Below, one piece after another: positions 46,401 through 56,000 of a DNA stretch of 64,000 nucleotides. Origin of the DNA: Setophaga petechia (Eukaryota > Chordata > Aves > Passeriformes > Parulidae); contig JANCRA010000019.1 of NCBI GenBank assembly GCA_024362935.1, forward strand, positions 11,466,501 through 11,530,500, given 5' to 3'. The notes beneath the pieces are model-generated. The model saw only the letters and a list, made by a program, of their open reading frames with translations, was not told where the DNA came from and did not search any database. Position 1 is the stretch's first letter, and every line of letters begins with the position of its first letter. Position numbers and translations under genes: made by a program.

Positions 46401-49117
46401 ATGACCTAATAGTTTCTCAGCCCTTATTTTTTTGTATGAGATGTAACATGATGCAAATGTATCAGTGTTCCTTAACAATCTGTTAGTAACCATGGGTTAA
46501 TCCATATAGTTTATTTTTTGGTATAATTTTTTTGCTTTTCATCTTGCAGTAGGTTTGCTTTGTAATACAGCAATGGCTCATTCCCATCAAGAAAGCAATG
46601 TGGTGCAGTGGTGATAGCACTAAATTTGCCATGTATATTCCATGCCATGAAGTGCAGGCTGCAGGGAAAAATGTAATCTGACTCTTGGGATTTGGGGTGG
46701 GAGCTCTGTTGGTACAGACTTGAAGTTAAAACAGAATTTTATTTCCCTTCCTAAGAGAGGCTGTTGAAATTGATCTTGTTTACAGACAGCAGTTATTCTA
46801 GCAAAGAAGATGCAGTCTCAAAGTTCAGGGTGGCTGAGTGGTAGTGTTTGAGAGGAGATGGGGCACTGAAAATATGAGATTTTGGAAGGGCTGTTCTCTA
46901 TCCACCCACCCCCTGCAGACGTCCCAGGGGCAGCTACAGTGGAGCTGAGGCAGTGATGAGTCCGGAGCTGCTGGGTTTGGCACGGGACCAGATGCACTGA
47001 GTCAGCTCCCTCACTGAGGGAGCCAGGGCCTCGCTGTCTGGGCACCAGCAAAGATCAGCAAGCTTGTGCAGAGGTAGGGATGGTGCCTCTGTGTCCAGGC
47101 ACACGGGAGGAGCACCCGTTTGCAGCCTTCTGTCTCCAGAGCTGGGAAATGCTCCAGTCTGTCAGGCTGTCAGGCTGGCTGTCTCCTGTCACCCAGTGTG
47201 ATTTTACAGATAAATCCAGACATCTCAGTGCTCAGAGCTGCAAAACTGGCTTTGGCCCAGACAGTCCTAATATGATGAATTTATGAATACTTGAGCACTG
47301 TGTTGTTATATTTTGCATATTATGAGTCTGAAAAAAACAACACACTATTGCCCTAGTGCTGTTTGAATTTCCCATTTGGTTTCAAAACTGCATAGAAGAA
47401 TCTTAGTCTTCTCTTTGGCTGGATCTCTGTGTGTAGCAGCACTGGTGTCAGCAGTGGGGAGAGAGGTACCATTTGATTGCCACTTATGCACCAGTGAATC
47501 TTCTGTAGGTAGAATTATGCACACAGAGCTGCATTCTCAGACTCCTCACAAGCCATGCTAACCATGATTATGAGCTGTGAATACCTCACAGCTCACTTCT
47601 CACCACTGTTTCACGTTATTTGGCAGTGTGGTGGCCTGGCTTGCCGTGTGACCACATCCAGCCTGCCACAGTCATGTCCCACACGCCGGGGGAAGCGTGG
47701 GGCTGCAGCCCTGTGCTGTGGCATCACACTGGGCACGGGCTGGGCTCTGCTTCCAGGGGGTTCTGCAGCCCTGTGCTGTGGCATCACACTGAGCACGGGC
47801 TGGGCTCGGCTCCCAGGGGGTTCTGCAGCCCTGTGCTGTGGCATCACCCTGGGCATGGGGTGGGCTCTGCTCCCAGGGGGTTCTGCAGCCCTGTGCTGTG
47901 GCATCACCCTGGGCACAGGGTGGGCTCTGCTCCCAGGGGCCTCAGCAGGGCACTGGGGAGCCCCTTCCCCTGCATCCCACTCCCTGCCTTAGGCAAGGAC
48001 CTCAGCAAATGATATCCACTGTCCACATGTGAAAAAAAGGGGGAACTGTAAAGCTGGAGGGCAGCATCTTCCTCAAGGGAGACGTTGAAACAGGTTGCTG
48101 CAGAAGAAACTCTTTCTTGCTCAAACACACGTCATCTAAAGATAAGGTGTTCCTAGTGTGGGCCTGGACTCTGTCTTTGCAGACATCTCTAACTCTCCCC
48201 AGTATTTCAGTAAAGGTTAAAATCATTGGTTGTTGAAAACATGAAAGTTCTAATCATGACCAGTATGAGCACACTGATGTTGGGCCCTTTCAGCTGAATG
48301 TTCCTGCAGTAACTGGGTACCTACACTAATGCAGCTCCTCATCATCAGTAGCACAGGGCTTTTCTGAATTGCAGCCCCTGCCTTGGTGCCTATTTTGTCA
48401 AGCAGAGCTCTAAAGCACATACCTGAGTTTCATTGCAGTCACTGGGGCTTTAGCACCTGAACATTCTGTTGAATCAGTGTCCAAATGAAGACCAACCACA
48501 ATTCCTTTGTATTGTGACTCTGAGGTGTGGGGCTGTTTATTAAGCAGTTTCATACTTTGCCTTTGCTCTGTCTCTTTTTCAGAGTCTGACTTACAGGTGC
48601 TGTTTATTCTCCCCATTTACAGCAGCTCCTGGGCCTTGGGAGGTGTAGTATTTTGAGAGTCTTGGTCCCTAAAACTCCCAACTCCTAGTTCAGTGCTGGC
48701 AAATTAATTTTAAAATTGACTATATTCTCAGGATAATGTCCTCCAGTGTACTGACATCTGTGATGGAGAAGGCCCATGTTTGCTGTGCTTGACTCAGAAA
48801 CTGATCAGCATTCTGATCTTGCTTCTGTGTATTTAATTACAGGGAATTTTAGCTATGTGTTCTTGAAAGTACTGTACAGTTGATGATGCTTCAATTTAAT
48901 TACTTGATTACTTATTTTGCAAAACTTTGTTATTTTCTGTGAAGGATATTAGTACAGAGACACATAGTTCACCTACTGTTTGATTAATTTTATTGGTATC
49001 CATTTATAATCCAGTTTTTCTTTCATCTTGCAGGAGAGAGTGACTAAACTATCACCACGTCCCCAAACAGAAGAAGACTTATCTGCTCTCTTTGAGGCTT
49101 CAATGAAACTTTATTAG
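31168..49117 (+). CDS. ADHFE1: Hydroxyacid-oxoacid transhydrogenase, mitochondrial (ADHFE1), 14 coding exons, 465 aa
   Basis: This is a type III iron-dependent alcohol dehydrogenase family enzyme of mitochondria. It oxidises 4-hydroxybutyrate to succinic semialdehyde while reducing 2-oxoglutarate to D-2-hydroxyglutarate. Coding exons: 31168-31223, 31539-31576, 34467-34510, 34680-34733, 35795-35949, 36120-36316, 36717-36794, 37965-38070, 39290-39442, 40561-40659, 41603-41681, 41832-41928, 45128-45285, 49034-49117. All introns are GT-AG and phases join into one frame of 1398 nt with stop. The N-terminus is arginine-rich without acidic residues at first ([19 protein letters not shown]), a likely mitochondrial presequence. 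[11 protein letters not shown] (136-146) and [12 protein letters not shown] (183-194) are the cofactor-binding motifs. Predicted iron ligands, by alignment with bacterial FucO, are D240 and H244 (GFDVLCHALE), H328 (CHGMSYP) and H355 (PHG). Length matches human (467). No break or lost key residue was seen. RRS1 lies 2.8 kb upstream in the same orientation, as in human. Confidence 0.96.
31539..31576 (+). CDS. ADHFE1: ADHFE1 coding exon 2
   Basis: A 38-nt exon encoding residues 19-31 ([13 protein letters not shown]), flanked by TTTTAACTAG and GTAAGAC. The conserved CxCPxHxHTYSQ pattern of vertebrate ADHFE1 supports it despite its small size. Confidence 0.92.
31766..32397 (-). mobile_element. Probable solo LTR in ADHFE1 intron 2
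   Basis: A very AT-rich 630-bp block begins TGTAAAAAACG and ends ACCACA, so both ends show the TG..CA rule, read as a minus-strand LTR starting TGTGGTTTATG. It contains an ATTAAA signal on the minus strand near 31805. The sequence around GACGTCCGGGTATCTTTTTC is one I associate with songbird ERV LTRs, from memory only. A 7-bp repeat TTACTGC flanks it, but a few bases off on the left (31752-31758 and 32399-32405), so the exact ends are uncertain. A 69-codon minus-strand frame inside (32177-32386) is treated as chance. Confidence 0.5.
33197..33263. repeat. Near-perfect 30-bp inverted repeat in ADHFE1 intron 2
   Basis: Arm 1 (33197-33226, ending CCTTGAACACTGCC) and arm 2 (33234-33263, starting GGCAGTGTTCAAGG) are reverse complements at 29 of 30 positions, with a 7-nt loop AAGGAGT. 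The single mismatch is C:A in a + strand transcript but a tolerated G:U in a minus-strand transcript. No transposon ends or target duplications were found. Size and pairing are like a short pre-miRNA hairpin, but the pairing is unusually perfect for a conserved miRNA. Confidence 0.95.
34467..34510 (+). CDS. ADHFE1: ADHFE1 coding exon 3
   Basis: Residues 32-46 ([15 protein letters not shown]), flanked by ATTCCAG and GTAGAT. This is the junction between presequence and catalytic domain; the TDYAFE end is conserved in the family. Confidence 0.93.
34680..34733 (+). CDS. ADHFE1: ADHFE1 coding exon 4
   Basis: Residues 47-64 ([18 protein letters not shown]), an exact 18-codon exon flanked by TTTATAG and GTAAGC. 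It starts the nucleotide-binding N-terminal domain. Confidence 0.95.
35795..35949 (+). CDS. ADHFE1: ADHFE1 coding exon 5
   Basis: Residues 65-115 and part of 116. It includes [14 protein letters not shown] and [10 protein letters not shown], typical of the family, and is flanked by ATTATAG and GTACAAT. Confidence 0.96.
36120..36316 (+). CDS. ADHFE1: ADHFE1 coding exon 6
   Basis: Residues 116-181. It carries the glycine-rich cofactor motif [18 protein letters not shown] (134-151) and [18 protein letters not shown]. The acceptor is TGTCCTAAG and the donor GTAAAGC. Confidence 0.97.
36546..36580. repeat. 12-bp perfect inverted repeat in ADHFE1 intron 6
   Basis: AAGAGATCAAAG (36546-36557) and CTTTGATCTCTT (36569-36580) with an 11-nt loop. 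It is short, and nothing around it suggests a known element. Confidence 0.9.
36717..36794 (+). CDS. ADHFE1: ADHFE1 coding exon 7
   Basis: Residues 182-207. It carries [17 protein letters not shown], the highly conserved iron-ADH motif, and is flanked by TTTTAAG and GTGAGG. Confidence 0.97.
37483..37508 (+). repeat. (GTCT)n microsatellite in ADHFE1 intron 7
   Basis: About five GTCT units are followed by a CT run. It is short but uninterrupted in its first half. Confidence 0.85.
37965..38070 (+). CDS. ADHFE1: ADHFE1 coding exon 8
   Basis: Residues 208-242. It includes [17 protein letters not shown] and ANSGFDVL with the predicted iron ligand D240, and is flanked by ATTGCAG and GTGAGTT. Confidence 0.97.
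39290..39442 (+). CDS. ADHFE1: ADHFE1 coding exon 9
   Basis: Residues 243-293. It starts CHALESYT with the predicted iron ligand H244 and contains [19 protein letters not shown]. It is the most GC-rich ADHFE1 exon after exon 1, flanked by CTGTCAG and GTAACAC. Confidence 0.97.
40561..40659 (+). CDS. ADHFE1: ADHFE1 coding exon 10
   Basis: Residues 294-326 ([20 protein letters not shown] then [12 protein letters not shown]), flanked by GTGCACAG and GTGAGTA. Confidence 0.97.
41400..41595 (-). mobile_element. Possible ancient tRNA-derived SINE relic
   Basis: On the minus strand the sequence has AGTGGTTAGGGCAG, resembling a tRNA A box, and about 35 nt later GTGTTCAGTCCC, resembling a B box (GGTTCAAnnCC). 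A non-tRNA body runs on to about 41400. It ends only about 10-20 bp before ADHFE1 exon 11, so part of the polypyrimidine tract may derive from it. The family is not identified and the copy is degraded. Confidence 0.4.
41603..41681 (+). CDS. ADHFE1: ADHFE1 coding exon 11
   Basis: Residues 327-353. It starts [13 protein letters not shown] with the predicted iron ligand H328. A tyrosine (Y332) stands where bacterial FucO has its second histidine, as in human ADHFE1. Flanked by TTCCAG and GTAAAAC. Confidence 0.97.
41832..41928 (+). CDS. ADHFE1: ADHFE1 coding exon 12
   Basis: Residues 354-385. It starts [16 protein letters not shown] with the predicted iron ligand H355. The acceptor is preceded by an unusually long, nearly pure T tract (about 18 T), and the donor is GTAGGAA. 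Confidence 0.97.
43068..43158. repeat. AT-rich low-complexity tract in ADHFE1 intron 12
   Basis: Repeated TATTTTATA-like words with almost no G or C over about 90 bp. Confidence 0.8.
44010..44041. repeat. 13-bp perfect inverted repeat in ADHFE1 intron 12
   Basis: TTTTGCTGTGGAG (44010-44022) and CTCCACAGCAAAA (44029-44041) with a 6-nt loop. No flanking element is recognised. Confidence 0.9.
45128..45285 (+). CDS. ADHFE1: ADHFE1 coding exon 13
   Basis: Residues 386-438. It includes [20 protein letters not shown] and [14 protein letters not shown], the C-terminal helical region. Flanked by ATTTTAG and GTAAGAC. The frame stays open past the donor, which is chance. Confidence 0.97.
46060..46220 (-). 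mobile_element. Possible MIR-type ancient SINE relic in ADHFE1 intron 13
   Basis: The + strand text from TAATTTATACCTGAGAAAGT through GGATCACACACAACAGAGCA, GCAAAGCCAGGAGGGAAACT and AGGTCTCTGAGCA follows the reverse complement of the MIR core (..ACAGATGAGGAAACTGAGGC..CACACAGCTAG..GCAGAGC..). Divergence is high, as expected for a relic older than birds. Named from memory of the consensus. Confidence 0.5.
47701..47940 (+). repeat. 60-bp minisatellite, four copies, in ADHFE1 intron 13
   Basis: Four consecutive exact-length units start at 47701, 47761, 47821 and 47881 and share CTGCAGCCCTGTGCTGTGGC and TGGGCTC..CCAGGGG. Only a few substitutions separate the copies and there are no indels. Because 60 is a multiple of three, frames stay open on both strands through the array, which explains the 101- to 145-codon frames here; I do not regard them as genes. 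Confidence 0.97.
49034..49117 (+). CDS. ADHFE1: ADHFE1 coding exon 14 and stop
   Basis: Residues 439-465 ([18 protein letters not shown] then LFEASMKLY) and TAG. The LFEASMKLY end is the family C-terminus. The acceptor is CATCTTGCAG. Confidence 0.97.
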   Translation, partial: ERVTKLSPRPQTEEDLSALFEASMKLY

Positions 49118-49341
49118 CTTAAATATGCTTTGGAAAGTGTGGTCTATTCTAACACAGAGGTCGTTTCTCAAAGATATGGGACTGAATTTGTTTAGGGCAT
49201 GGAAGAATTTGGGTAACTTTGACTTCTGTTCCATTGTACACTGCCAAAAGGTCACGTAATTCATCTTTAACTAAACACTGCTTTGAAGTGAGGACTTGAC
49301 TGTGGTTTCTTTCTTGCTCAGTTGTCGGTGACATTGACTTG

Positions 49342-49347
49342 AATAAA
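49342..49347 (+). terminator. ADHFE1 polyadenylation signal
   Basis: AATAAA 225 bp after the stop codon, followed within 45 bp by T/GT-rich sequence (GGCTTTTTTGTGC). It is the first canonical signal after the stop. Confidence 0.75.
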
Positions 49348-49359
49348 AGTTGGAGCAGA

Positions 49360-50815
49360 TTTCTTGCATTACTGAAGGCTTTTTTGTGCTATAGAGGTGG
49401 TCAAAGGTGGAAAAATGTTCTAAAGGATATTTCAAGCCATTTTGCAAATCATGCTTCTTTTTAAGTTATCCATATTTTGTTTTAAAAAGTCATGCTAGCT
49501 AAGAAATAATGAAGGTCATTTTTAATTAGGGAGGGGAAGTCCCCTGCAGAAAATGTCAGCTTACTGTATTCTGTTCTGCTTTATCATCTTTTTACCATCT
49601 GGCTTTGCTAAGAAGGCTGTTGAACTGGGGTGCTTTTTCATTGTTTAATTAGGAAAAATCTGGACACTTCATAGCTGTCTGTAAAAGACTGCTTGGAAAT
49701 TTGGTTTGGGTTAAAATTCTGACAGATATTGTCATACATTTATCTTTCCTCTTATAATCTCTATAATTGTCATATATTTATCTTTCCTTTTATGCTCTAT
49801 ATGAGGTGCTCTGTATGAGGAGCAAAACCAAAGTAAAGCATGGTCACACCCTCAACAGGAACCATGTAACAGCAAGGCAGCATCCATCATGGTCATTCTG
49901 TCTGTCTGAAGGCAACATCCCCCCTTTCCTGCTGTGTTCTGTGGAAGGAAGCTCTCAACTGTATCTTGCTTTGCTGTGAATCAATTGCTTCTGCTGAGCA
50001 TCAATTGCTTCTGCTGAGCTCCTGCAGGTGCTGTCCCCCAGAGTGCAGCCACCAGCTTGAGGAAGTGGCTGTGTGCTGTGGTTCAGTATTAAAAAGAGGT
50101 GGTGAAGCATTTGGCTGCACAGAGCCCCACAGGGAGCACTGGTTAAATGTGGGAAGGAGCATGCACCTTCCGAGCAGTTAACCAGCTGGTTGGCTGTCAA
50201 GTGAGAAAGGGAAGTGGGGCAGGGAGAAAGGAAACTAACATTTTAATATTATTTTCCTGTATTTAAAAAGTCCACGTGGTTGTGTGTACAGTTTGTTTAA
50301 ATCAGATTCTGCTTCATGGTGGACCCTTTCAGCATCTGATTCATGCTGCTACCACAAGACAAGACAAATGAGGGAAGAGCCCTGTGACTTCTGGGGTGCA
50401 TATTTCATTCTGCTGGGGAGGGAGCAGTTTTCAGTCACCCTGTTAAGTAGTAGGCTGTATGCTTGCACCTTTGCATTTGTGTATTTGTCAGATTAAACTA
50501 GTGCTGTCCTAGCATCTGAGGACAGATATGTACTGGATATTGACACTGGATCCATTTCAGGGCTGTAAAAGCAGCTGGATGGATACTGGTTGTTTTTAGC
50601 ATCAGAAGGGGTTTGGCAGCCATAGGACTGCACTGCCACTGTGTGATACACCTGTGATTTCCATGTCCTTCTGAACCTTCCCCTCTGCTGAAATTGCCCA
50701 CAAGTACTTCTGTCATGAAGGCTGATGTTGTAATAGCAAGGGATTTATTTCATTATATTGTGCAAAGCTAACATATATAGAAAAAAAATTGTCAAAACCT
50801 TTTGTCCAACCCTGT
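49360..50815. other. Intergenic, no gene seen
   Basis: Downstream flank of ADHFE1. It contains a perfect 20-bp tandem duplication (49980-50019) and otherwise no recognisable element or exon. Confidence 0.6.
49980..50019 (+). repeat. Perfect 20-bp tandem duplication
   Basis: ATCAATTGCTTCTGCTGAGC occurs twice head to tail with no differences, which suggests a recent duplication. Confidence 0.97.
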
Positions 50816-50819
50816 TGTT

Positions 50820-50940
50820 CAAGTCAGGCTGGATGATGTTCTGAACCCAGTCTAGTGAAAGATGTTCCTGGCCTTGGCAGGGAGGTTGGAACTAGATCTT
50901 TAAGATCTCTTCCAGCCCAAACCATTTTATGGTTCTGTAT
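50820..50940 (+). mobile_element. CR1 LINE 3' tail
   Basis: It follows the CR1 3' end: GTTCAAGTCAGGCTGGATGA, then CCCAGTCTAGTGAAAGATGT, GGCAGGGAGGTTGGAACTAG, and TCTTCCAGCCCAAACCATTT ending in TATGGTTCTGTAT. It is moderately diverged and truncated at the 5' side. Confidence 0.9.
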
Positions 50941-53031
50941 AAACTTTTGGCCTGTTTTGTTCTTCCACTCCTGTCTCTCTCCAGTCTGTGGTAGCAATAC
51001 AGATTCATGAAGAGACAATCTTCTTGTCCAGGAGCCTAATTCATGGCAGTCTTGCTGTCTGGGAGGAATGTACTGTCTGGAGAGCTGAGCAGCATGTGAT
51101 TTCATCACTGCAGCAGGGCACTGAATTCTTTGGGAAGTAGGATAACTTCTTCCAGGACACTTTTTATCTGCCTTTCATGCTGGTATGACAGTTATTGGCA
51201 GGCCTCATTTTCAACTGACAGAAGCTTCCTATTCCTGGTAACCTGAAGCTCCTGATGGTTTATATAATAAACCTCATACCCCCTTTGATACCCATATTTT
51301 ACAGATTATACCAAAGTGGTTTATGTAATACCTAACATAAGCAGATAGTGCTGTAAGAGGGGACATTTCTGTTTTCCTCACCTCTTTGGCTGCATCAAGG
51401 TCTTCAACTGCCTTAAACTGATTGTGGAATCTCTCCCACAGACATCAGCTACACGTAAAAATCTGTCTCATGGACATCAGTCTCCACCATTAGTTACTAG
51501 TAGGGATTTCTGAGGAAAAATCAAGAGAGCTCAAGTTGCCCCAGACTGCTGGATGTGAGTGATGATGTGACAGGGTGTCACATCCTGGCTCCTCGGCACT
51601 GGTAGTTTTATTCACAGCTAAGAGCTACATGGGGTTTTTCAGGTATTATCTCACCAAATTACTCTGTACTGGTATTTCTGTGAGGAGCTGGGGTGACACT
51701 GTAATTGTGAGTGCCCAGTGGTGGCTGGGCATGTGGGTGAAATCTGGGACGCTTGTTCTTGTGGCTCCTGTTACTGCTGTGCTACTCAAACCCTCTGTGA
51801 TGGATCCGTTAGTTTAGATTGTGCTAAAACACAAACAACAAAAATAAAGTTTGTTTGAGAGCAGCATTTAACTCTGTATTCTCTGAGCTCTGTGCAGGTA
51901 AACACAACCCAAAACCTGGCCCTTGTGATCACTCACTCACTCCATTTGCATTTATTAGATTAGCTGTGGGACACAAGTATGAACAAGGGCATATGTAGTG
52001 CTGGTGAAAATAGTTTACCATGAGGTGTAGTTGTATCTGGAGTACCAAATGAAAAACTCACTCACTTCACAAGGTAGAGCCTGCAGGATTGCTGCTTGGG
52101 ATTTATAGTAGTTACAGTGGTTGGTCCATCCCCTCATTTGCCTTGCCTCTTTCTATATCAGTGCTGATTTTCTCAGCAGTTAAAAATAGAATAAAGCAAA
52201 AAATATGTACTTGACATGCCTAAATCTTCAAAAACTCTCACCATCGTCCTTTGTGAATAAACTTGGAAGAAACTACATGTAAGTCAGGCTGTATGATCAT
52301 TCCTGTTGCACTGTCTTGTGCCGTGGCTGTCATCTTCTGTCCTGTGGTTGGCTTTCCATCTCCCCGAGACCTGAAAAAATGGATGAGAAGAGCAATGCTT
52401 AAGGGACACAGCCAAGCTCTGTCTAGGCCCTTTCCATAACCCCTGAGTAAATCTGCTTAGGCATCACTGTGCTCCAGGACACGTGCAGTGTGCCTGGGAT
52501 TGAGCAGCTCCAACCAAATAAATCCGTTGCCACATCGAACATCTCTGTGCAGAGGACCTAAAGGTAGGGTCTCCATTTTTCCTCAAACCATCCCTGTATG
52601 CTTCCTAAATAAAAATGAACTTGATTTAAATCCAAGCACCAGCTAGTGAATGCAGGAAGTGATGCCACCATTTTCCTGATGTCTCCAGCAGCCCTGGCTC
52701 ACACAGTGTTGCACAAGCTGCTTGTCTGCTGCAGTGAGGAGAGGGTCTCCCACACCTTGCCATCTCTGCTAATCCTGCCTCAAGATCTGAGTTAATCTCT
52801 GACACACCACCTGGCCACCTGCAGGAGAAGAGATTCCTCTGAACAGTGGTGTTCAGAGACTGTCAGCGACCAAATTTAGAGAGGTCTCAGCTCTCTTTGC
52901 ACATGTCTATTTTTCAGCCTGCTTACCTGCACTGTATGTATAAGAAACCACACAGGGTCAGTGGGTGAAAAAATGCTTAGTGCAGAATTTTCAAGTGTAG
53001 TACTCCATGAGAATAAGCAGAAGCTTCTACT

Positions 53032-53059
53032 TTTGAGATATTCTACTGAATATCTCAAA
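53032..53059. repeat. 12-bp perfect inverted repeat
   Basis: TTTGAGATATTC and GAATATCTCAAA with a 4-nt loop TACT. It is AT-rich and short. Confidence 0.9.
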
Positions 53060-56000
53060 GAAAGTGAGACCAAAGAAAAGCTTCACACCTGGGTCATCAT
53101 TAGGAAGGCTACAGTTCCCTTAGATGCAACATTTCTGAATGCAGTTTTATACTTTGCCAGATCCAGTCTTCCATTAACCCTCTAAAATGTCATTCAGTTT
53201 CTTTTTTTCCCCATAGTACTGAAACAGCTGCCACAAGTGAGTGGGTAGAAAATGCTGTCCAGCCAAAAAAAAGAGGAAGAACCATTTGACACAGCTCAAT
53301 CGAATGTTAATCAGGTTCTTAAGTTAACTGCTTTCCTAGTAATAGTGAGGAGGATGAAAAAAATAATTTCAGACTTTGGTTTCTATTGAAAAATCACATG
53401 TACCTCATTTTCAGAGAACTCCTTCACATGTAATTCATTTTCAGAAATGGCAGCAGATATTTTCCTTATTTCTCTGAACATGGGAGCTAAAGGGGAAAAT
53501 TAATTTACATCCATGTGGTGGCATAGTTAAGTGAAGGCAGAGGAAATGAGACTTGTATCCTCTGGAGATAATTCATGTGTTAATTTGTGTCACCGTGTAG
53601 AGCCACACAACTTGGCTCCTCAGCCACAAACACTGGCAGCACATTCACCACCAAGGTCAACCAAGCAGCAAAGGAATATTGGGTGTGCTGACACTGTAGT
53701 CTGAGCTCCCATTAAATGTTTAATTTAATCTAACATTACTTCATCATGAAATATATATCTCATAGCCCAGAATGGTTTCTTGAAGGGGAACCTTTCCTCT
53801 GTGTTCCCTGACTTGCAGTGACTTTGACCTACTTTAACAGAGCACTTGTGCTTTTTCTGGGTGTTTGACCATACAGCCTTAAATTAGCAAGTTGACATTG
53901 AAATGCTGATTTACACCTGCAGTCAAATGGATAACACATGTTAAAGACTGATTGTCAGCAGCTCCAATATGCTATGGCTTCATTCTCTGGCATTGTTTCT
54001 TCCTTTTATGGGATTTAAGGACAACATTGTGTGGCATTGTTGTTATGGCTATGGACACAGCTGTGGGGGGCTGACACTCTGTATGGTGTTTGTCATTTAT
54101 CTAAAAGCTGACATCACTTTCAGAAAATGACTGTGAAAATTTGGATGTTTAAGTGTTGCTGTATGTTTTAAGACAGCATTGGGAATAAAAAAGCCCTTTT
54201 GCTGGCATTAAAAAAAAAAGCCAACAGTTAACATTGAATAACTTGGTCTTCTGACCTTTTCACCTTAAGGAAGATTAATGGTGGTTTAGATCAGAGCATC
54301 CCCCCTGATCAGGGTCTGAAAGCTTTGGGGATTCAGACAGACAAAGAAAGTCATTTCACCCCTAGGTCACCAGCACAGACTGATGGTGTCTCACCAGTGA
54401 CCACTGGATGATTGCTCAGTAGTTCATAGGCAGGAGTTGGTGGTCATAATCCATTTTCCAATGGCCAAGTTCCTGCCTTGTGAAAGCTGTCACTGTGTGC
54501 TTATCCAAGCAGCAAAAAATGGGAATTAACATCAACAGACTGCATTACATTTGCCTTGCACTGCTAAAATCTCAGAGCCTCTGTGTTTCAGGGGATCAGG
54601 CTCTCTCCACGAGAGGCTGAAGTTGTGCTGGTGCTGTTCTGTGAGTGAGGGCACCTCTGTGTTCCCTTCTGGAGGGCTGCAGGCTCTGGAGCACACAGGT
54701 CTCATTCAGGCATACTCACACTGTCACCACTTGCATTTAGGACATCCTGGAATGCCATGTCCCACAGCTTTCTTGTAGTCACCTCTCAGGTTTAGTTCTT
54801 GGTGTGGTCAAGCTGATATTCTGCATACCTACTATACTTGTATTTTAAATGGAAGACCTGAGGTTAGGACTCCTCAGTTAGTAAAACTGAGCAGAGAGCT
54901 GGCAGGCAGGTTCTGGTTGTAAAGTAACTCTTTGTGACTTCTCATGTCAGAAATTATAATGTCACCAACCCTAAAGCCCAGTTCAGGGGCCTACACAGCA
55001 GAGATGAGGTAAAAACACCAAGGTGCCCAACAAAGGCAGCAGGGGGTTGGCTGACAGGCACTAAAGGTCTGAGTGTGTCCTTCAGCAGGGACATCAGCAT
55101 GCACACAGCAAGGCAGGCTTTGGGAAAAACTAACAGAGTACAGTTGTTCACAGCTGAGATGTTGAGCCTGAGTATATAACGTGGTTACACATTGCAGAGA
55201 GAAAAAGTTGGAGTGCTAGGATGTAGGAGTCTAGGAGTTGAGGGCATCAGACTTCAGGGGGACATCTAAGACAAGAATATGCATTTTAAAAATATTGTAA
55301 AAACTTGAAGGATGAGGAATCTAGACTTGTGTAGTTATTAGGTGCCACGTCCACAGCAAGGTCCACAAAAACTCTTTCCTGTTCCCTTTTGAGTTTTTCT
55401 CCTGGGGTTAGCTCTGTACAGTATTTTCCTGGTAGTGGACCGAGCAAATGAACAGATTACAGATAAAACTGAAGTAATAAAGGGAAGTGCTTAAGTGTAA
55501 AGGCTAACAGGATAGAGGAAAAGGACATGTAAAGATCATGAGTTCTGCGAAAATCAAAGAACTCAGAGGCTGCTGCGTGACTTTAAAAGTACTGACCTCT
55601 CTGTAGCTTATAAGCCTGAAAATCCTCTCCTATGTATTTGCAGCATTAATTCCTCTTGTTATCTGAGGTGATCTACTTTAATCAGATTCCTACAAACAAG
55701 TCAAGTGCTTACAGCAGAGGATCTTTGACACCCCTACTGGCAGCGTCAGTGGAGAGGACAAAGACCAAATCAGCAGGGAGATCAGATCAGTCACCTCATC
55801 TCAGCAAAAACTGTTTCAGGATAATTGGCATCGGAGTTCCCTCCTTCCAGGCTCTTACCTGTATGCTCTATGGTCATTTGATGTACTGGTTGAACAAAAG
55901 ATACCTCAAAATAATCACATTTCAAAGGCACAGCAATTCTGAAGCCTCCTCTGTCACAGCACCAACTCCTGTGCTACCTTACTTCTTGACTCAGATAACT

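Noticed and set aside
47555..48012. Repeat-protein-like open frames (101-145 codons) on both strands
   Set aside because: They are produced by the 60-bp minisatellite, whose unit length is a multiple of three. No splice-linked coding exons or family match were seen.
51564..51584. GATGTGACA..TGTCACATC inverted repeat
   Set aside because: Arms of only 9 bp with a 3-nt loop are expected by chance in 64 kb.
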